From the NCBI GenBank assembly GCA_001247695.2, contig LGRX02027092.1, forward strand, positions 1 through 64,000: 64,000 nt of DNA, in the 5' to 3' direction. Position 1 is the first letter of the stretch. Each line of letters begins with the position of its first letter. This document shows positions 35,938-48,258 of this stretch, one piece after another. A program made the translations under genes and the position numbers. The DNA comes from Cymbomonas tetramitiformis. Lineage: Eukaryota > Chlorophyta > Pyramimonadophyceae > Pyramimonadales > Pyramimonadaceae. Below the pieces are notes generated by a model that saw nothing but the letters and a program-made list of their open reading frames with translations, ran no database searches and was not told where the DNA came from.

Positions 35938-36919
35938 TAGACCATTACTTTCCGGCGCCTGAAAGGCGTGGAATGAACTAAAAATTCGAGATCTCTTGCC
36001 TGGTAGTGACTTACGTACTTTGCAATGTAATAGTAACGTTATGATATGTTGTACGACCAAGCATTGGTTGCTGACTTATGGCTTTTGCGACATATATATA
36101 TTGTAACACTACTAACACTTGCAAACATTCTACTTGTAATTAAACGAATAGACACCGGTCATGCAACAATACCCGTGTGATGATAGTTGTATAGCCGCGT
36201 TTTTTTGACGCGGGGCTTGTGTTTATGAACACACCCAATCCAAAAAGATATCTCTCTCCGTCGATTGCTCGATGATCACTCGAACCACAATAGCAAACCG
36301 CATAATGAAGGCATACCATACCGCATAAACGCATATCGCAACCTACGACGAAGACGGAGTATATTGGGAGCTGATAAATTAGTAGACCATTACTTTCCGG
36401 CGCCTGAAAGTAAGGTGGCTACTTTACCGGTAATGCGAATATGGGGTGTGGTAATACCGGGTAATTTACCGGTAATACCATTACCAGTAATTACCAACGC
36501 GACATTGCCCACACTGTTAAGAGCCTTAATTTAACAATGGGGCTAGGTAATACCCGGTAAATTACCGGTAATACTCTTACCGGTAATTTACCAAAAGAAA
36601 TACCTAGTCACCATACCTGAAAGGCGTGGAATGAACTAATTCGAGATCTCTTGCCTGGTAGTGACTTACGTACTTTGCAATGTAATAGTAACGCTATGAT
36701 ATGTTGTACGACCAAGCATTGGTTGCTGACTTATGGCTTTTGCGACATATATATATTGTAACACTACTAACACTTGCAAACATTCTACTTGTAATTAAAC
36801 GATTAGACACCGGTCATGCAACAATACCCGTGTGATGATAGTTGTATAGCCGCGTTTTTTTGACGCGGGGCTTGTGTTTATGAACACACCCAATCCAAAA
36901 AAGATATCTCTCTCCGTGA
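35898..36919. repeat. Segmental direct duplication (gene D tail plus ~310 bp)
   Basis: 35898-36263 is repeated at 36340-36412 and 36614-36919, more than 95 % identical by eye. The second copy is split by ~200 bp of TACCGGTAA-rich sequence (36413-36608). Each copy carries a CCGCG-T7-GACGCGGG hairpin near 36193 and 36852. The second copy joins directly to the C-terminus of a Gag ORF at 36920. Confidence 0.85.
36413..36608. repeat. TACCGGTAA palindrome-rich insertion
   Basis: At least eight variants of the palindromic word TTACCGGTAA or TTACCAGTAA in under 200 nt, inserted in the second duplicate only. Short, non-coding and foldback-like, so probably a MITE. Its target duplication was not resolved. 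Confidence 0.6.
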
Positions 36920-38267
36920 GAGTTTCCCTGAGGCGAGCTGGAGCTGAAGCTGGAATTGGAGCTGGAGCTGCAACTGCTGCATTGATGCTGTGCTGACTCT
37001 TTAGCTCCTTAACCAGGGTGTTGATCGTGTTGACGAGTTTGCTAGACTCATTCTTAGCACCCTGATTCTGTTGCTGCTGTCTCCTGAAAGGATTCTGAGC
37101 TGGTGGCTTGCCTTGTATGGCTTTTCCATCTGGGGTCTTGGTGGAGAAACAATCCTTTGTGACGTGATTGGTACGACCACAACGTTGGCAAGGCTGAGGA
37201 GGATTTGGTGCTGCTCCTTTTCCTTTCCCTTTACCTTTGCCTTTTCCACCTTTCCCTTTGCTCCGAATCTGATTGGCATTTGGATTCTGATTGCCATTCT
37301 GACTCTGATTCCAGTTCCTATTGGATCTGTCATATTGCTTTCTGCCACGCCCCTTGTCCTTCTCCTTTCTGACTGGGCCTCCTGATGACTGCTCTTTCTG
37401 CCCCCGATAATGCAGGGTATCTGACTGCTTCGAATGAACAACGTAATTCAAGTCGAGCAGTATCTGTGTGGTTTGTGACCACGACAGATTATTCCTTTCA
37501 TTCTCTGTTAGGAATCTCAGGTGGAACTGTTTTCGGAGATCAGGATCCATGCTGTTGACAAATCTGTCCTTTATCAACACATCGTCCAGATCAACTGCTG
37601 CTAAAGCAGCCAGTGACGTGAACGTGCGTAGATAATCTGAGAAAGTCTGGCTCCCTTGAGTCAGTGCCATTAGGTGTTTCTTAGCCACTGATCCTTTATG
37701 GGGGTTGCCAAACTGACTGAGGAAAATCCTTCTGACCCTCTCATATGTGGCATCTGGTTGCTTTGCCGCGACCTGGAAATAATGTCCGTCGTTATTTTGT
37801 ATGAGGGTCAGGAATACTGTGATCAGGTCCTTGTCTGGAACTCCTGGATACGTGAATTGGAAATATCTATCCACGGTTTCCAACCAAATCTCTGCGTCCT
37901 GTCCTGCTTTAAATTCCCTAGGTGGTGTCATTTTCACCTTTGGAACCAAAGTGGACGGAGCCGGTACTGGAGCTGGCATTGGATCGTCATCAGGATCTGT
38001 GAAAACTATCGGAGCATTATCTGTTGTATACTCCTCGTCTGGTTCCTATGGTTCATTCTCAGGATCCCTATATCTGCTCATGTCGGGCCTCATGCGACTG
38101 ATATTGTCGAAGTACCCTATCTGGTCGAATCTGGTCTGGGTGTTGTCATAACCAGCGAGCCACTTGGGGATCTTGAATCGACTGTATGCATCATAGGAAC
38201 CTAAGATGTCAAAGAACCATGTTGACGGATCTGCATTGATGGCTGGGATATCTGATTCTTCTGCCAT
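36795..38267 (-). pseudogene. Truncated retrotransposon Gag with CCHC knuckle and in-frame UAG
   Basis: Starts at ATG 38267 (MAEESDIPAINADPSTWFF). In-frame TAG at 38048-38046, then the same frame continues. The Retrotrans_gag-type core is in FKAGQDAEIWLETVDRYF, FLSQFGNP and FSDYLRTF. A Gln/Asn/Lys-rich linker and one knuckle, CQRCGRTNHVTKDC, follow. From ~36919 the frame enters the duplicated non-Gag block, giving a foreign C-terminus. No protease, RT or integrase follows, so pol has been lost. The UAG may be decay or a readthrough codon. Confidence 0.75.
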
Positions 38268-38525
38268 CTAAAAAACACAACACAAAAAATGCCTTCAGCT
38301 GACTGAGTGTGTGTGTTGGTATATATATAGTATATGTATCTATGTTATATACATATAGTATATCTGTATGTTATATACATGTAGTATATCTGTACATTAT
38401 AATGAGGTGATGTATGTATATATATCCACCTTCTTCCCCCCTCAAGGAAGTGTGAATACATAGGCAGTTGTCAGTTGCCTTTATACCTCATGATATAGCA
38501 TGCAGTCCTTATAGGAAGCAGCTGT

Positions 38526-38612
38526 TACAGTTTTAGGGTTGCAGCCCTACAGTCTTTGGGTTGTAGCCCTGCAGTTTTTGGGTTATCGCCCTACAGTTCT
38601 TGGGTTGTTGCC
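38526..38612. repeat. 22-bp tandem repeat, four copies
   Basis: Unit TTGGGTTGTAGCCCTACAGT with variations. Each unit contains GGGYTGYAGCCC, a short hairpin. Confidence 0.75.
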
Positions 38613-41497
38613 CGAAATATTGTCATGTCCGTGCTGATTTCAGCATGACAAATATGCCAAACACGAAGTGTTTCCTATTATATAGGTGGCATTTAGGGTA
38701 TGTTACGTTACAGTGACCCTTATCCCCCACAGTGATGTTAGGGTGTTACTTGCCATCAGTAACCCTAAAATATGTTAAATTAAAGCAGTATAAACATTTT
38801 GCAAAGATATTTAAGCAAAACTGCATTTAATTTTTCACTGTGTGTCACGTGGTTTTTAGGAGGTACGTTACACCCCTGTAACTGTACACGTGAATTTAGG
38901 GAGTATTAGGGCGTTACAGGTGCTGTACTATTTTGAGCATATATTTCAATAGCCATTAAAATAGGATAACGAAAAAAATGAAACCGAAATTCTCATTTTC
39001 AGATCTAACGTATTTATTTTTTATGTATTTTAGTACAGCAACTCTGTATACCCCTAGATATTACACACCTGATATTTAGGGTGTTACACGAGATATGACC
39101 ATGGTCATTATGTTTTTCTGATACCTTAATAGGTATAAAATCATAATTTAAAATAAAATGGGGTCGGAATTTCAGTTTTGAAATTTATCGCCAACGATTT
39201 TTACCCATTTTCCACCTTTTTGGCCATTTGATTATATCTCCTCAGTAATATATCTCGGTGTGTGTGGAAGTTGCAAGTTGCAGAACTACTGCAACTTATT
39301 TCACTTTTGCACATGATAATTTTCATGGTATAATAGTGAATATCTCTGATGATCAACATATGTGGTTGATCATAAATATGGGTTTTACTGATTTGAAACC
39401 CATGGAAGTTGGTTCACTTCCTGATGATTAATTAGGTGTATCAACTGTAAGCGGATTAACCACTTAAGTGATAACTTGTCAGAACCTATGATATATTTGG
39501 GCATATGGCTGTGCACTAAGAGCATATCAAAGTGATATCTCTAGATTCCAAATATATCAGGACACAGCTTGATAATAATCTCAGCAGTTCAACACAACAC
39601 AATGTGTGTGTGTGTGTGTGTGTGTCCACAACAACCTCTGTCAGTTCAATAAATTATGTAAGTACTGATCTGAGTATGTACATGCTTTTTGTGCTGATCA
39701 TTTCTGAATCAATTGTCACAATGCAGTGTGGTTGTCGTTCTTACTCCAGCGATGAAATGTAGGACGTGTGGACAATGCTCAGCAGTGACCAGCTGCTATC
39801 TGAGCATTGTATGATGCCTTCGGGTCTAGAGATTTCTCCATCCAGCCCTACAGCATGTTGGATTATTCTGTCCCCATCTATCGCCATCACTTGACATCCA
39901 GTTGTTATCGTGATCAATCTGGATGGTACTATGTATAATGTATTGCTTTGATCATTGATTATTGCACTTTCGAGTCAGTGCATTGTCAATCTACATAGTA
40001 ATAGTGTCAGTGATTATTTAATAATACATAAGTGTAGTGACTTGTTTGAGCAGTGACTTATGTTTATGTACTTGCTGATTAAGTACATGTAAGTGTGTGT
40101 GTGGAATTGTACACTATACACACTTGTATGCAGGTGATTTCTGGTATTACAATATACCAAGATGATTTATCATGCAGGATGATCTGTATACCAAGTACCG
40201 AATAAATCTAGCATGATATATATATATATATATCAGGTTAGTGGTGATTGTAATCCTGCATACTCTCATTTACAATAATGAGTTGCTTGGTGTATTTCAC
40301 ATGTAGTTCCGGTGAGCATTCCATTCAGTGATCCACCATAGAACGAACATGCTCATCCCAAATCCTTCGTCAGAGCATGTCGAGCTAATTATGGTGTTAA
40401 AATCACCTTCAGGCACCTTACACTTACATGGGTTCCAATATAGCTTACATGCACTGCAGTATGCTTTGTGCAATGTATAATGTATTGTGATGTGATGACA
40501 TATGTCCCAGTTGTCACCGTGATCAAACTGGTTTGTACATTACAGCTGTTATCGTGGTCAAGCTGTATGGATAATGCATGCACATATCACCGTGATGCAG
40601 TTGCTCAGTATAATAATGTACATGTGGTGAAATGCACATCTGCTGCATGCACTCAGTATATACTCAGTGATGGTGTATACTGCAAGTATGTGTGTGTGTG
40701 TGTGATACTCCACTGGGGGGCATGCCAGCAGGGTCCGCTTACTCCGTAACCCAGAGACCAACAGTTGTTTGGCGACGATCGGTCACATCGTATCATCTTT
40801 CCATGCTGCTTTGCATTTGGGTTGGGAATATGTATGCGTTTGCTTGTCACGGCCCCGCCCTGCTCTTGATTTGCTTTTCACATCCACTGGGATGATGATG
40901 GGCTGGCTTTTGTTGGCCGATCTCATGCCGTTCAGTGTGTGATACTGCAGGTATTATAATCTTTGCACACTCGAATTTTGCACACACTATGATGTTGCTG
41001 CAGAGTATTCAATGATCTGTCATGTTGAGTGTGTATGTGTGTGTAAGCTATTCACACAGCATGTATGCAGTTCACACCCATGATTGCAGGTTAGTATACG
41101 AATCTGACAGTGAATAGATTATGATATCTCAGCAAACATCAGAGTATTATATGGCATGCTGCAATATACTGTCATCATGCGTCCGTTCATGATAATCCCA
41201 GTAAGTATACATATATTCTGTAAAGGATACGTATCGTGACGCGCGCAGATGATGCATCAGAGATTATTGCAACTATGCCTATTCTACTAATCTTACGGTG
41301 GCTTAACCCGCCGTAAGAGGAATTTTCGGCGGCCTCTAGTGGTGGTGTTATGAGGTCTACGGTGTCAAACCTATCGATTTTCAGACAGTTTATGAGTTGA
41401 ATGAAAGCTGAGGAACATACTTTGGATGGATGCGATGTGCCCCATGTGTGTAATGCGCTCGCGAAGTGGAGGGGGGTAGCGGTTCCGATCATATATG

Positions 41498-41900
41498 CTT
41501 ACGGTGGGTTACCACATAATTTTGTATATTGGTAGATATGTGGCCTTCCTCGATGGCCCTTTGGAAATTTGGAGACCTATGTTGTCAAGTTCTCGAGCTG
41601 CTCTTTCTGCAGTGTCTTGTCAAAATTTTCATTCGAGGCCATCTTGACCCTCAAAATGTCACGCGAAGTGAGGGTGGTATGACGGTTTTTTACGCTATAT
41701 GACACGATTTATATGCGATAATTGGTTTGCCGGTTTGGGTTTGGGTTTTCAGGTTAACAAACCCGGATACATCCGATATAATTCTTCGCGGATGCCTCTT
41801 GGGAGTGTCTAAAGTCATCCTGCCACCATGAACATGACCAGGGGGTCAGTTTAGGGGCTGAAATAATCGTTTTACTTAGGGTTGGGTAACCCACCGTAAG
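41498..41900. mobile_element. Possible MITE with 16-bp terminal inverted repeats
   Basis: CTTACGGTGGGTTACC at 41498-41513 is exactly complementary to 41885-41900. The same motif, slightly varied, forms an imperfect palindrome at 41291-41318 and recurs at 41906-41923. No coding capacity and no clear target duplication, so element boundaries are tentative. Confidence 0.5.
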
Positions 41901-42351
41901 GGGTCCTTACGGTGTGTAAACCCACCTTTCGTAGAATAGGCAACTATCGATAATGACGGTGCGTTGATGCCATTTTGCATACTGACATCGTCATCAAAAA
42001 ACTGCAAAATAATTGTCGTGTACAGTAAGCGATTTATTGCGATCATGAAAATCGCGATGGTGCGCGCTGCTGCTGATGAACACATCTTGTCGCAGTATGC
42101 ATAGCACATGATACGAGTGCTAATTTTCGCGCGGATCATGATTCCGCTGATGATTCTTTGTGTCCGCGTCTCATATTACGAATTTCGTACAGCTGCGAAT
42201 CGTATCTGCGCGTACATGTGATCGCTGCGCATATGTATGCCGCATGCACACCTTGTCGCGCTGTATAGGTGACGATCAGCTGCGATGAAGGTTTCCAGCC
42301 TCTACCGTTACCTCAACTTCCACAACAGAACTAGCCTGCCCACTTCCAGAT

Positions 42352-43900
42352 ATGCAGCCGCCCTACGACCCATACGCCGTACCCCCGTCTCCATTCACCT
42401 TTCCACCCTCACTTGCTGCTGGCTCCTTTCCACCCTCCACCACCGGACCTACAGCACTCATGGCCCCAGGACAGCCCAGTCCCCTGCCATATCAACCACC
42501 TCAGGTCCCCCTCGCAGACCCCCGCCTTACTCCACTCAGCCCTTACCCACAGCCACATCCCTCAGGAACCGTCCCGGTGTACCACACCCCAGCAGCAGTT
42601 CCTGGACCGGTCCCCGCTGTACCATGGACCTGGTCTGGGGGTTTCCCCTTCGGGGGGGTTCCCTCCCCTTACGCCCCTGCACTTCACTCCCCGGCTCAGA
42701 CGCTGCCAGGGACTGCTAGGAGTGCTGAGGAGGCGGCACGCTGGCTGGCGTATCGTCGGCAAGAAGAGGCGGCGGTGCTGGCTGCGTCAGGCTTGCAGGT
42801 GGGAGCTCAGGCCACCTATGGTGCTGGAGGGGTGCTCGCAGAGCGCCCCGGCACGGGCTACCCAGCAGGGGCCTTTCATACCACTGGAGGGGTGCACGCA
42901 GAGCATTCCGGTGAGGGTTTCCCTGCAGGGGCCCACGCGACGAGCGCTGGAGGGGTACAGGAGGATGAGCCGGAGGAGGAGCCTGTCGCAGACAATCCCT
43001 GCCCTCACGATGAGTACCTGAGAGCAGGGGGTCACAGTGACGTAGACCCCGACAACCCATTTGGTCGTAGTGCTGGCGAGGAGTCTGCGTATGAATACGA
43101 GGCGGACCCCAACGACTACGACGAGTATCTGCGGGCGGGGGGGCACAGTGACGTGGAGCCCAACGATCCGTACGGGGAAGGGCAGCGCTGGGACAAGGTA
43201 GATGACGAGGAGGAGGAGCAGGATGAGCTGGTCGTCTCCATCACTGCGTCAGCCTCAGCGCAGCGCGTTGTCACTGTTGGCGTGGACGAGACGTCCGCAG
43301 CACCGCTACAACCGCCTGAAGTGTTCGTCTCGAACAACGCAGGGCGTCGGCGGTCTCGTCGTTCGTCGGGACCGGGGAGCTGGAACGAGCGCAACCTGCC
43401 TTTCCGCGAGGAGTCCGACTCCAATTCTGGCGGGGGCTCTTCGTCCGCCTCGCAGACGTCCTCGTCGAGGTCATCAAAATCCTCGAGGTCGTCTAAGTCG
43501 GGCAGGAGCGGGCAGAGTGACGGACTTAGTGACCGTGCCCGCAAGCATCGCGACGCCAAGGAGAGGAAGCGGAGGCTGCGGCGTCGAGAGCGTGACGAAG
43601 GGCGGACCCTTACCCCTGCAGCCCTAGCGGCCACCTTCAGGGAGTGCCTGAAGGAGTTCCACAGCCAAGGGGGGGGCACACGGTCCGCTCCTGCGGACCC
43701 CACAGCTGAGACCGCCAGTGCAGACCCCCAGGCCGGGGTTAATTCAGTCGCTGGAGGGGTGCCCGCGGAGCACTCCGGCGCGGATCCTCCAACGGGGGTC
43801 ATTTCAGACGCTGGAGGGGTGCACGCAGAGCACCCCGGCGCAGACCCCCCAGCGGGGATCGCTTCGGTTGATCCGCAGCTGGCGGAGGGCGGGGGAGATT
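42352..43900 (+). CDS. Pro-rich N-terminal part of a Ty3-like Gag
   Basis: ATG 42352 (MQPPYDPYAVPPSPF). Pro-rich start, then repeated GGVxAExSG-E-FPAGA units (also ~43740-43860), acidic blocks, and a Ser/Arg-rich basic region (SRSSKSSRSSKSGRSGQS, then RKHRDAKERKRRLRRRERD). The frame stays open to 44136, but its last ~70 codons look non-coding. The continuing good frame is the one ending at 46453, so a one-base indel probably lies between 43888 and 43930 in G/C runs. Confidence 0.5.
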
Positions 43901-46453
43901 CACCCGCAGCGAGCTGGTGTTGCCCCCCTGACCGCGGTGGTGGCCCCCGATGTGGGGGTGCAAACTGGGCAGCCCGGCGGCAGAGGAGGAGCTGGAGTCA
44001 GCAACGGGGACGTGACCCTGCAGCAGACGGCGGGCAAGGGCAGCGCCACACGAGAGCGCGAGACCGTTGGCTCCCGCGAACTGGCCCGGCTACGAAGGCA
44101 GTCCCTGGAGACGATGGTGGTTCTCGGGTCTGGTGAAGGAACCCCTGCTGACCACACCCCAGGCACTGACTCGACAACTGACGTTCGACATGTGAACTTC
44201 CGTGAGGCGAACGGGACCCCTGATGGTCCTGGTGGAGTGACGCCTGGCGGGCCCTCAGCGGAGCTGCCTCCCCCTGCACATGCCCCTGCTGTACCAGCAC
44301 TTGGAGGTGGCGATGGGGGATGTGCACCACCTGGACCTCCGACAGCTGCTCCCTTGCCACCCGCGGTGCCACCCCCAATGCCCAGTGGGCCACCGCCACC
44401 TCCTCCTCCACCTCCTCCTCCTCCTCCTCCTGGTAGCACGCTTGCGTTGCCAGCGTCAGAGCATGATGGTGGAGGTCGTGACGGGTCACTAGAGAGACCT
44501 CCCCCTCCCCCTCCTTCTGGTCGAGGTGGGCATCGAGGGCGGGCCCTACTGGCCACACGAGATGGCCACACTCTGTGGGTACCGCAGCCTTGGGGGGACA
44601 CTGGATACCTCGGACTCGGAATGCCGACGGCCACGGTCAGATCGGCTGCAGATGGTGGCCTTGACCTCTTCTACAAGGCTATCCTCTTGCTGGGGGTATC
44701 ACTGAGGGAGTACCTTGACATGGGGGGCACTGTGGCACAGCCACCAGTCATGCTGATGACCCCGGAGATGGAGACGCATGCGTGGGTGGTGGACCGGGGC
44801 GTGGTGGACGCGGCCCTTCTGGCATACCGCAGTAGGCCTGCGGGCTCAGGACACCCCCGCCCGGAATGGAAGCACGTCTCTAGTACCCCTGAGTCCGAGA
44901 TGCACCTCCTGGATCCCGACTGTCTTACAGCATGGGCCGAGGTGGAGCAGTCGGAGTGGTATCGGCAGCTGCAGTCACGGTCAACTCCTACGCCGACTCC
45001 AACCCCGCCTCCATCTGATGGTCGAGCCCATTTTCTAGCTCTGACGGCAGCCCCCACCTCTGTGCATCATCCGACGACCCCCGCGCCTGCGACGGCTCCG
45101 ACTAACCTTGGTTCACGTCACCCTCGACCTCATCTTTCACCTAACGCAGCAACCTTTACCCCGGCAGCTACTTCATCGTCCACCGCGGGAGAGCCCAGCA
45201 GCCGTGACCTCATCGGCGAGCAGAAGGTGGAGGACGCGCTGCTGAAGCTCGTGAACAAGCTGCCGAAGTTCCCTTCAGAAGGGGATTTGTCCGAAGACGA
45301 CAAGGTCAACCAGCTGGAGGCCTTCTCTCGAAAGGTCCAGAACTTACTGGACAACAAGCTGGTGATGAGGGCGTGCCGCCAAGCTAGCTGCACCGGTGAG
45401 GGATACATTACCTCCGTCCCTGACATCATGTGGATTGTGGCGGAAGAGTGCTTGCGAGGTGAGCAGCGGGAGTTTGTGGAGAAGGCCGCGGGAGGTGTCG
45501 GCACGTCAGTGGGGTGGATACAGCGGTACGCTGAAGCTGACATATTCTTCGGGGACCTGGCCCTCAGCCTGCTGGCCATCGAGAAGCTGCAGAAGCTGCG
45601 TGATGGACTCACCCGAAGACAGTCGAGCAAGGAGACGGCCAACGCTTACCACTCGCGACTGTCTGCGCGACAGCGCACCGTGAACTTCCTGGCCAAGGTA
45701 GTGCATGGTTGTGTGCCCGTCTCCGACGAGGGTTTCGGCCACCACTTCTGGCGGGGGTTGGTGCACCACAGCAAGGTGGGGCTGGAAATGAGGAGGGTGA
45801 ACCTGGACCTCAATGATCCAGGGGAGTGGGAGGATCGGGCACGTGCTGAAGGGCACAGCCGAGGCGTTACCTCGGCTGTTCTCAAGGTGCTCGAGTTCGC
45901 CAGTGACATCGAGGCGAGCAAGGCATCCAAGGCGGCGGACGCAGCCAGCAGAAGAGCCCCAGCACCTTCTGCACCTTTCTGGCAGCAACGTCGAGGACGT
46001 GCCCTAAATGCACTGACGGAGTCTGAGCTCGAGCTGGCCGCGGCATCCACACCTCCTCCTCCACCTGGACTGCCCCTTCCTGGTGCTCCACCTGGCCTCC
46101 CGGCTCCAGAGACACGGGAGTGCTACGCGTGTGGAAGGCGTGGACATCTGGTGCGGGATTGCAAGGACGCGGCCAAGCTGGCTGCGTGGAAGGCGAACGC
46201 TCCTAAAAGGTTGTCTCGAGACAGGCGGCAGGTCGTGGCCGCTATGTTCTTCGCAATGGCACACGACGAGGACATCTCGTGGGCACCAGCGGAGCTGCGG
46301 GGAGAAGTGGAGGCCCCTGCAGCCGCAGACGTCAACGCTGTTCTGGAGTTGGCGGCTCTCACTGATTGTACAGATCTGGTGGAGGGCATCATTGAGGCGC
46401 AGCGGGCGTCCCCGGCAGCCGGCGAGTTGCCGGCCGACTCGGATCGGCAATAG
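43900..46453 (+). CDS. Ty3-like Gag with CCHC zinc knuckle
   Basis: Coding begins by frame change from the preceding ORF. A Pro-rich segment with a 14-residue poly-Pro run leads to a globular capsid-like region (KVEDALLKLVNKLPKFPSEG; ANAYHSRLSARQRTVNF, like Gag helices). Then come APPGLPAPETRE and the knuckle CYACGRRGHLVRDC. It ends at TAG 46451-46453. After this codon the same frame stays open for 1.2 kb (ORF 46574-47671), so UAG readthrough or a point mutation is possible. Gag packages element RNA in the cytoplasm. Confidence 0.7.
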
Positions 46454-46573
46454 GGTCTGAGGACCCTTTCGGCTGAGGGGCCAGAAAGTGACACTGGACG
46501 TCGCTCTCTTGCCGAAGCCCCTCAACCGGCTCCCGCAGCGGCGGGGGTAACCCCCATCATCGACGTCGACCCC

Positions 46574-47671
46574 ATGCCTGAGCACTACTCCGTACTAGAA
46601 CCCTGGGCATACGAGGGTATCTACAGGCCCTGCTTGGCCGCAGTGTCTGACCGTTTGAATGCTTGGCACTTCAGGCGGCCAGCGGGGGCGCTTTCTATGG
46701 AAGTGTTGATGATGCGACTGCGCAAAAGCCTGAAGTGCAAGTCGACGACGGGGATCCGTACTGCACTGGAACGGATGCAACAAGGTCGTGGCATGAGGTC
46801 GTCTGCCGCGCCAGCTCGGAGGTACAAGAGACGGTGCGAGCTGGACAACGTCAGAAATTTGGTGGACCTGATGTGCCTGCAGAAGCAAGCCCCGGCCCAC
46901 CACACTCCGTTGGACACGCTGCCACTGCCGACGCGGCAGCAGCGCATGGTCGAGCACGTGTCGGCACTGTTGCAGGGCCCTTCGAGGTCACGTGGGATGT
47001 GCAACGACTCCCGGCAGGTTCGGGCACTGGACCTGGCGGAGACACGGGCCCACGATCTATCCCTTGCGTGGGACGAGATGACTCCGGCGGAGCAGGCTGA
47101 CGCCCTGGAGCAGGATGCCCCGATAGGGCACCGCGCGTGGGAGGCGGAGGGCCTTCTGCGCTGGCGCGGCCGACAGCGTGGGATGCCGGCGGAGGAATCG
47201 CTGGCCGTCATGGACTCGCCCCCCTACCCTTGGGCTACGGGGGATGTTGGTGGAAACTCCGTGGGAGTGCCCGCGGCTTCTGTTTCGGCCACGGGGACCA
47301 TCCCTGGCACAGGGGGGGACATCCCCGGGATGCCGGATGCATGGTGCAGCTTGTACAGGGTGCACCAGTACCGTGAGAGGCAGTCGGCGGTGACTCCTGC
47401 AGAGGTGAGAGCGGATCTCTTTGGCGAGCAGCCGGAGCAGCAGCCAATTGAGGTTACACCGCCCGATGCCGTGACTCCTGACGAAGTACTGGAGGGTGGA
47501 CCAATGAGCGAGTCTCCGGAGCACCTGGAGGACAATTTGACCCAGCAAATGGCTGCAGACAGGGGCCAGCAGCGGAGTGCAGACCCGCCAGCGCCGGACG
47601 CTGGTGGGGTCGAGGACAGCATGACCCAACAGCTGGCCAAAGCTGGGCCCCAGAGGAGATTCACGCACTGA
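46574..47671 (+). CDS. Unassigned Ty3-like element ORF in frame after Gag UAG, 365 aa
   Basis: First ATG 46574 (MPEHYSVLEPWAYEGIY), same frame as Gag and separated from it only by the UAG at 46451. Arg-rich helical segments (RLRKSLKCKSTTGIRTALER), then acidic and Gln-rich sequence. No catalytic motif recognised. Between Gag and protease this could be a linker or spacer domain of a Gag-Pol precursor. Confidence 0.45.
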   Translation: MPEHYSVLEPWAYEGIYRPCLAAVSDRLNAWHFRRPAGALSMEVLMMRLRKSLKCKSTTGIRTALERMQQGRGMRSSAAPARRYKRRCELDNVRNLVDLMCLQKQAPAHHTPLDTLPLPTRQQRMVEHVSALLQGPSRSRGMCNDSRQVRALDLAETRAHDLSLAWDEMTPAEQADALEQDAPIGHRAWEAEGLLRWRGRQRGMPAEESLAVMDSPPYPWATGDVGGNSVGVPAASVSATGTIPGTGGDIPGMPDAWCSLYRVHQYRERQSAVTPAEVRADLFGEQPEQQPIEVTPPDAVTPDEVLEGGPMSESPEHLEDNLTQQMAADRGQQRSADPPAPDAGGVEDSMTQQLAKAGPQRRFTH

Positions 47672-47709
47672 ATACTCACCCCCTGCAGGAAGACACTGAG
47701 GAAGAAAGC

Positions 47710-48258
47710 ATGCGCAGTCACCCACTGACGGAGGATGATGATGACGACGATGATGGTGATGAAGCGTGTGGGGGTGACAACGACACGAGCATGGGTGTCG
47801 GCCGTTGCAAGCGCATCCTGCGTGACGGGGGTGTGCTGTGGGCATCTCAGCTCGCTGCGGCTCATGATGAGGAAGGAGCGCTGCTGTTAGTCTTCTACGC
47901 GTATCTGCGTGGCAAGCTTGTCAAGGTACTCGTGGACTCCGGTGCCTCGGACAACTTCGTGTCTGAAGACTGCGTACGACGTTGTGGCCTACGCGTACGG
48001 CAGGGCCCGCGAATGAAGGTCACACTAGCGGACGGGTCGGTGAAGACCACAGGGGCTGTGGCCTACTCGAAGTTCACGGCCCCCACCGCAGCGGGCTCCA
48101 CCTATAATGAGTCGGCCATGGCCATGCGGGTGTTGCCACTCGGGATCCGAGTGGACGTGGTGCTGGGGGGGAAATGGTTGCGTAGCCTTTCTCCCATCAT
48201 GCTGGATTACGCCGGTCACGGCTCCGTGTCCTTCGCGCGCAGAACGAAGGGGGGGGGG
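47710..48258 (+). CDS. Retroviral-type aspartic protease
   Basis: ATG 47710 after a poly-Asp stretch. The active-site loop is VLVDSGASDNFVS, followed by VTLADGSVKTTG (flap region) and VDVVLGGKWL, the layout of single-domain Ty3 proteases that work as dimers to cut Gag-Pol. The frame ends in a G10 run (48249-48258); the reverse transcriptase continues in another frame from there, so a frameshift at the run or an indel is implied. Confidence 0.8.

Larger units (their letters stand above)
38268..42351. other. AT-rich gene-poor stretch
   Basis: No supported gene. It holds TATATA/GTATAT microsatellite DNA (38310-38440), TG runs (39604-39624, 40690-40703, 41030-41044) and many short ORFs without domains. 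It may include the 5' LTR or leader of the Gag element just to its left, but no repeat partner was found. Confidence 0.6.

Noticed and set aside
35898..36919. The ~310-bp direct repeats as LTRs of the Gag element
   Set aside because: The repeat includes the end of small gene D, lacks a TG...CA pair at its ends, and runs straight into Gag coding sequence, so it is a segmental duplication.
43900..44634. Minus-strand 244- and 186-aa ORFs opposite the Ty3-like Gag
   Set aside because: Antisense shadows of GC-rich coding DNA; the plus strand has the CCHC knuckle and capsid-like helices.
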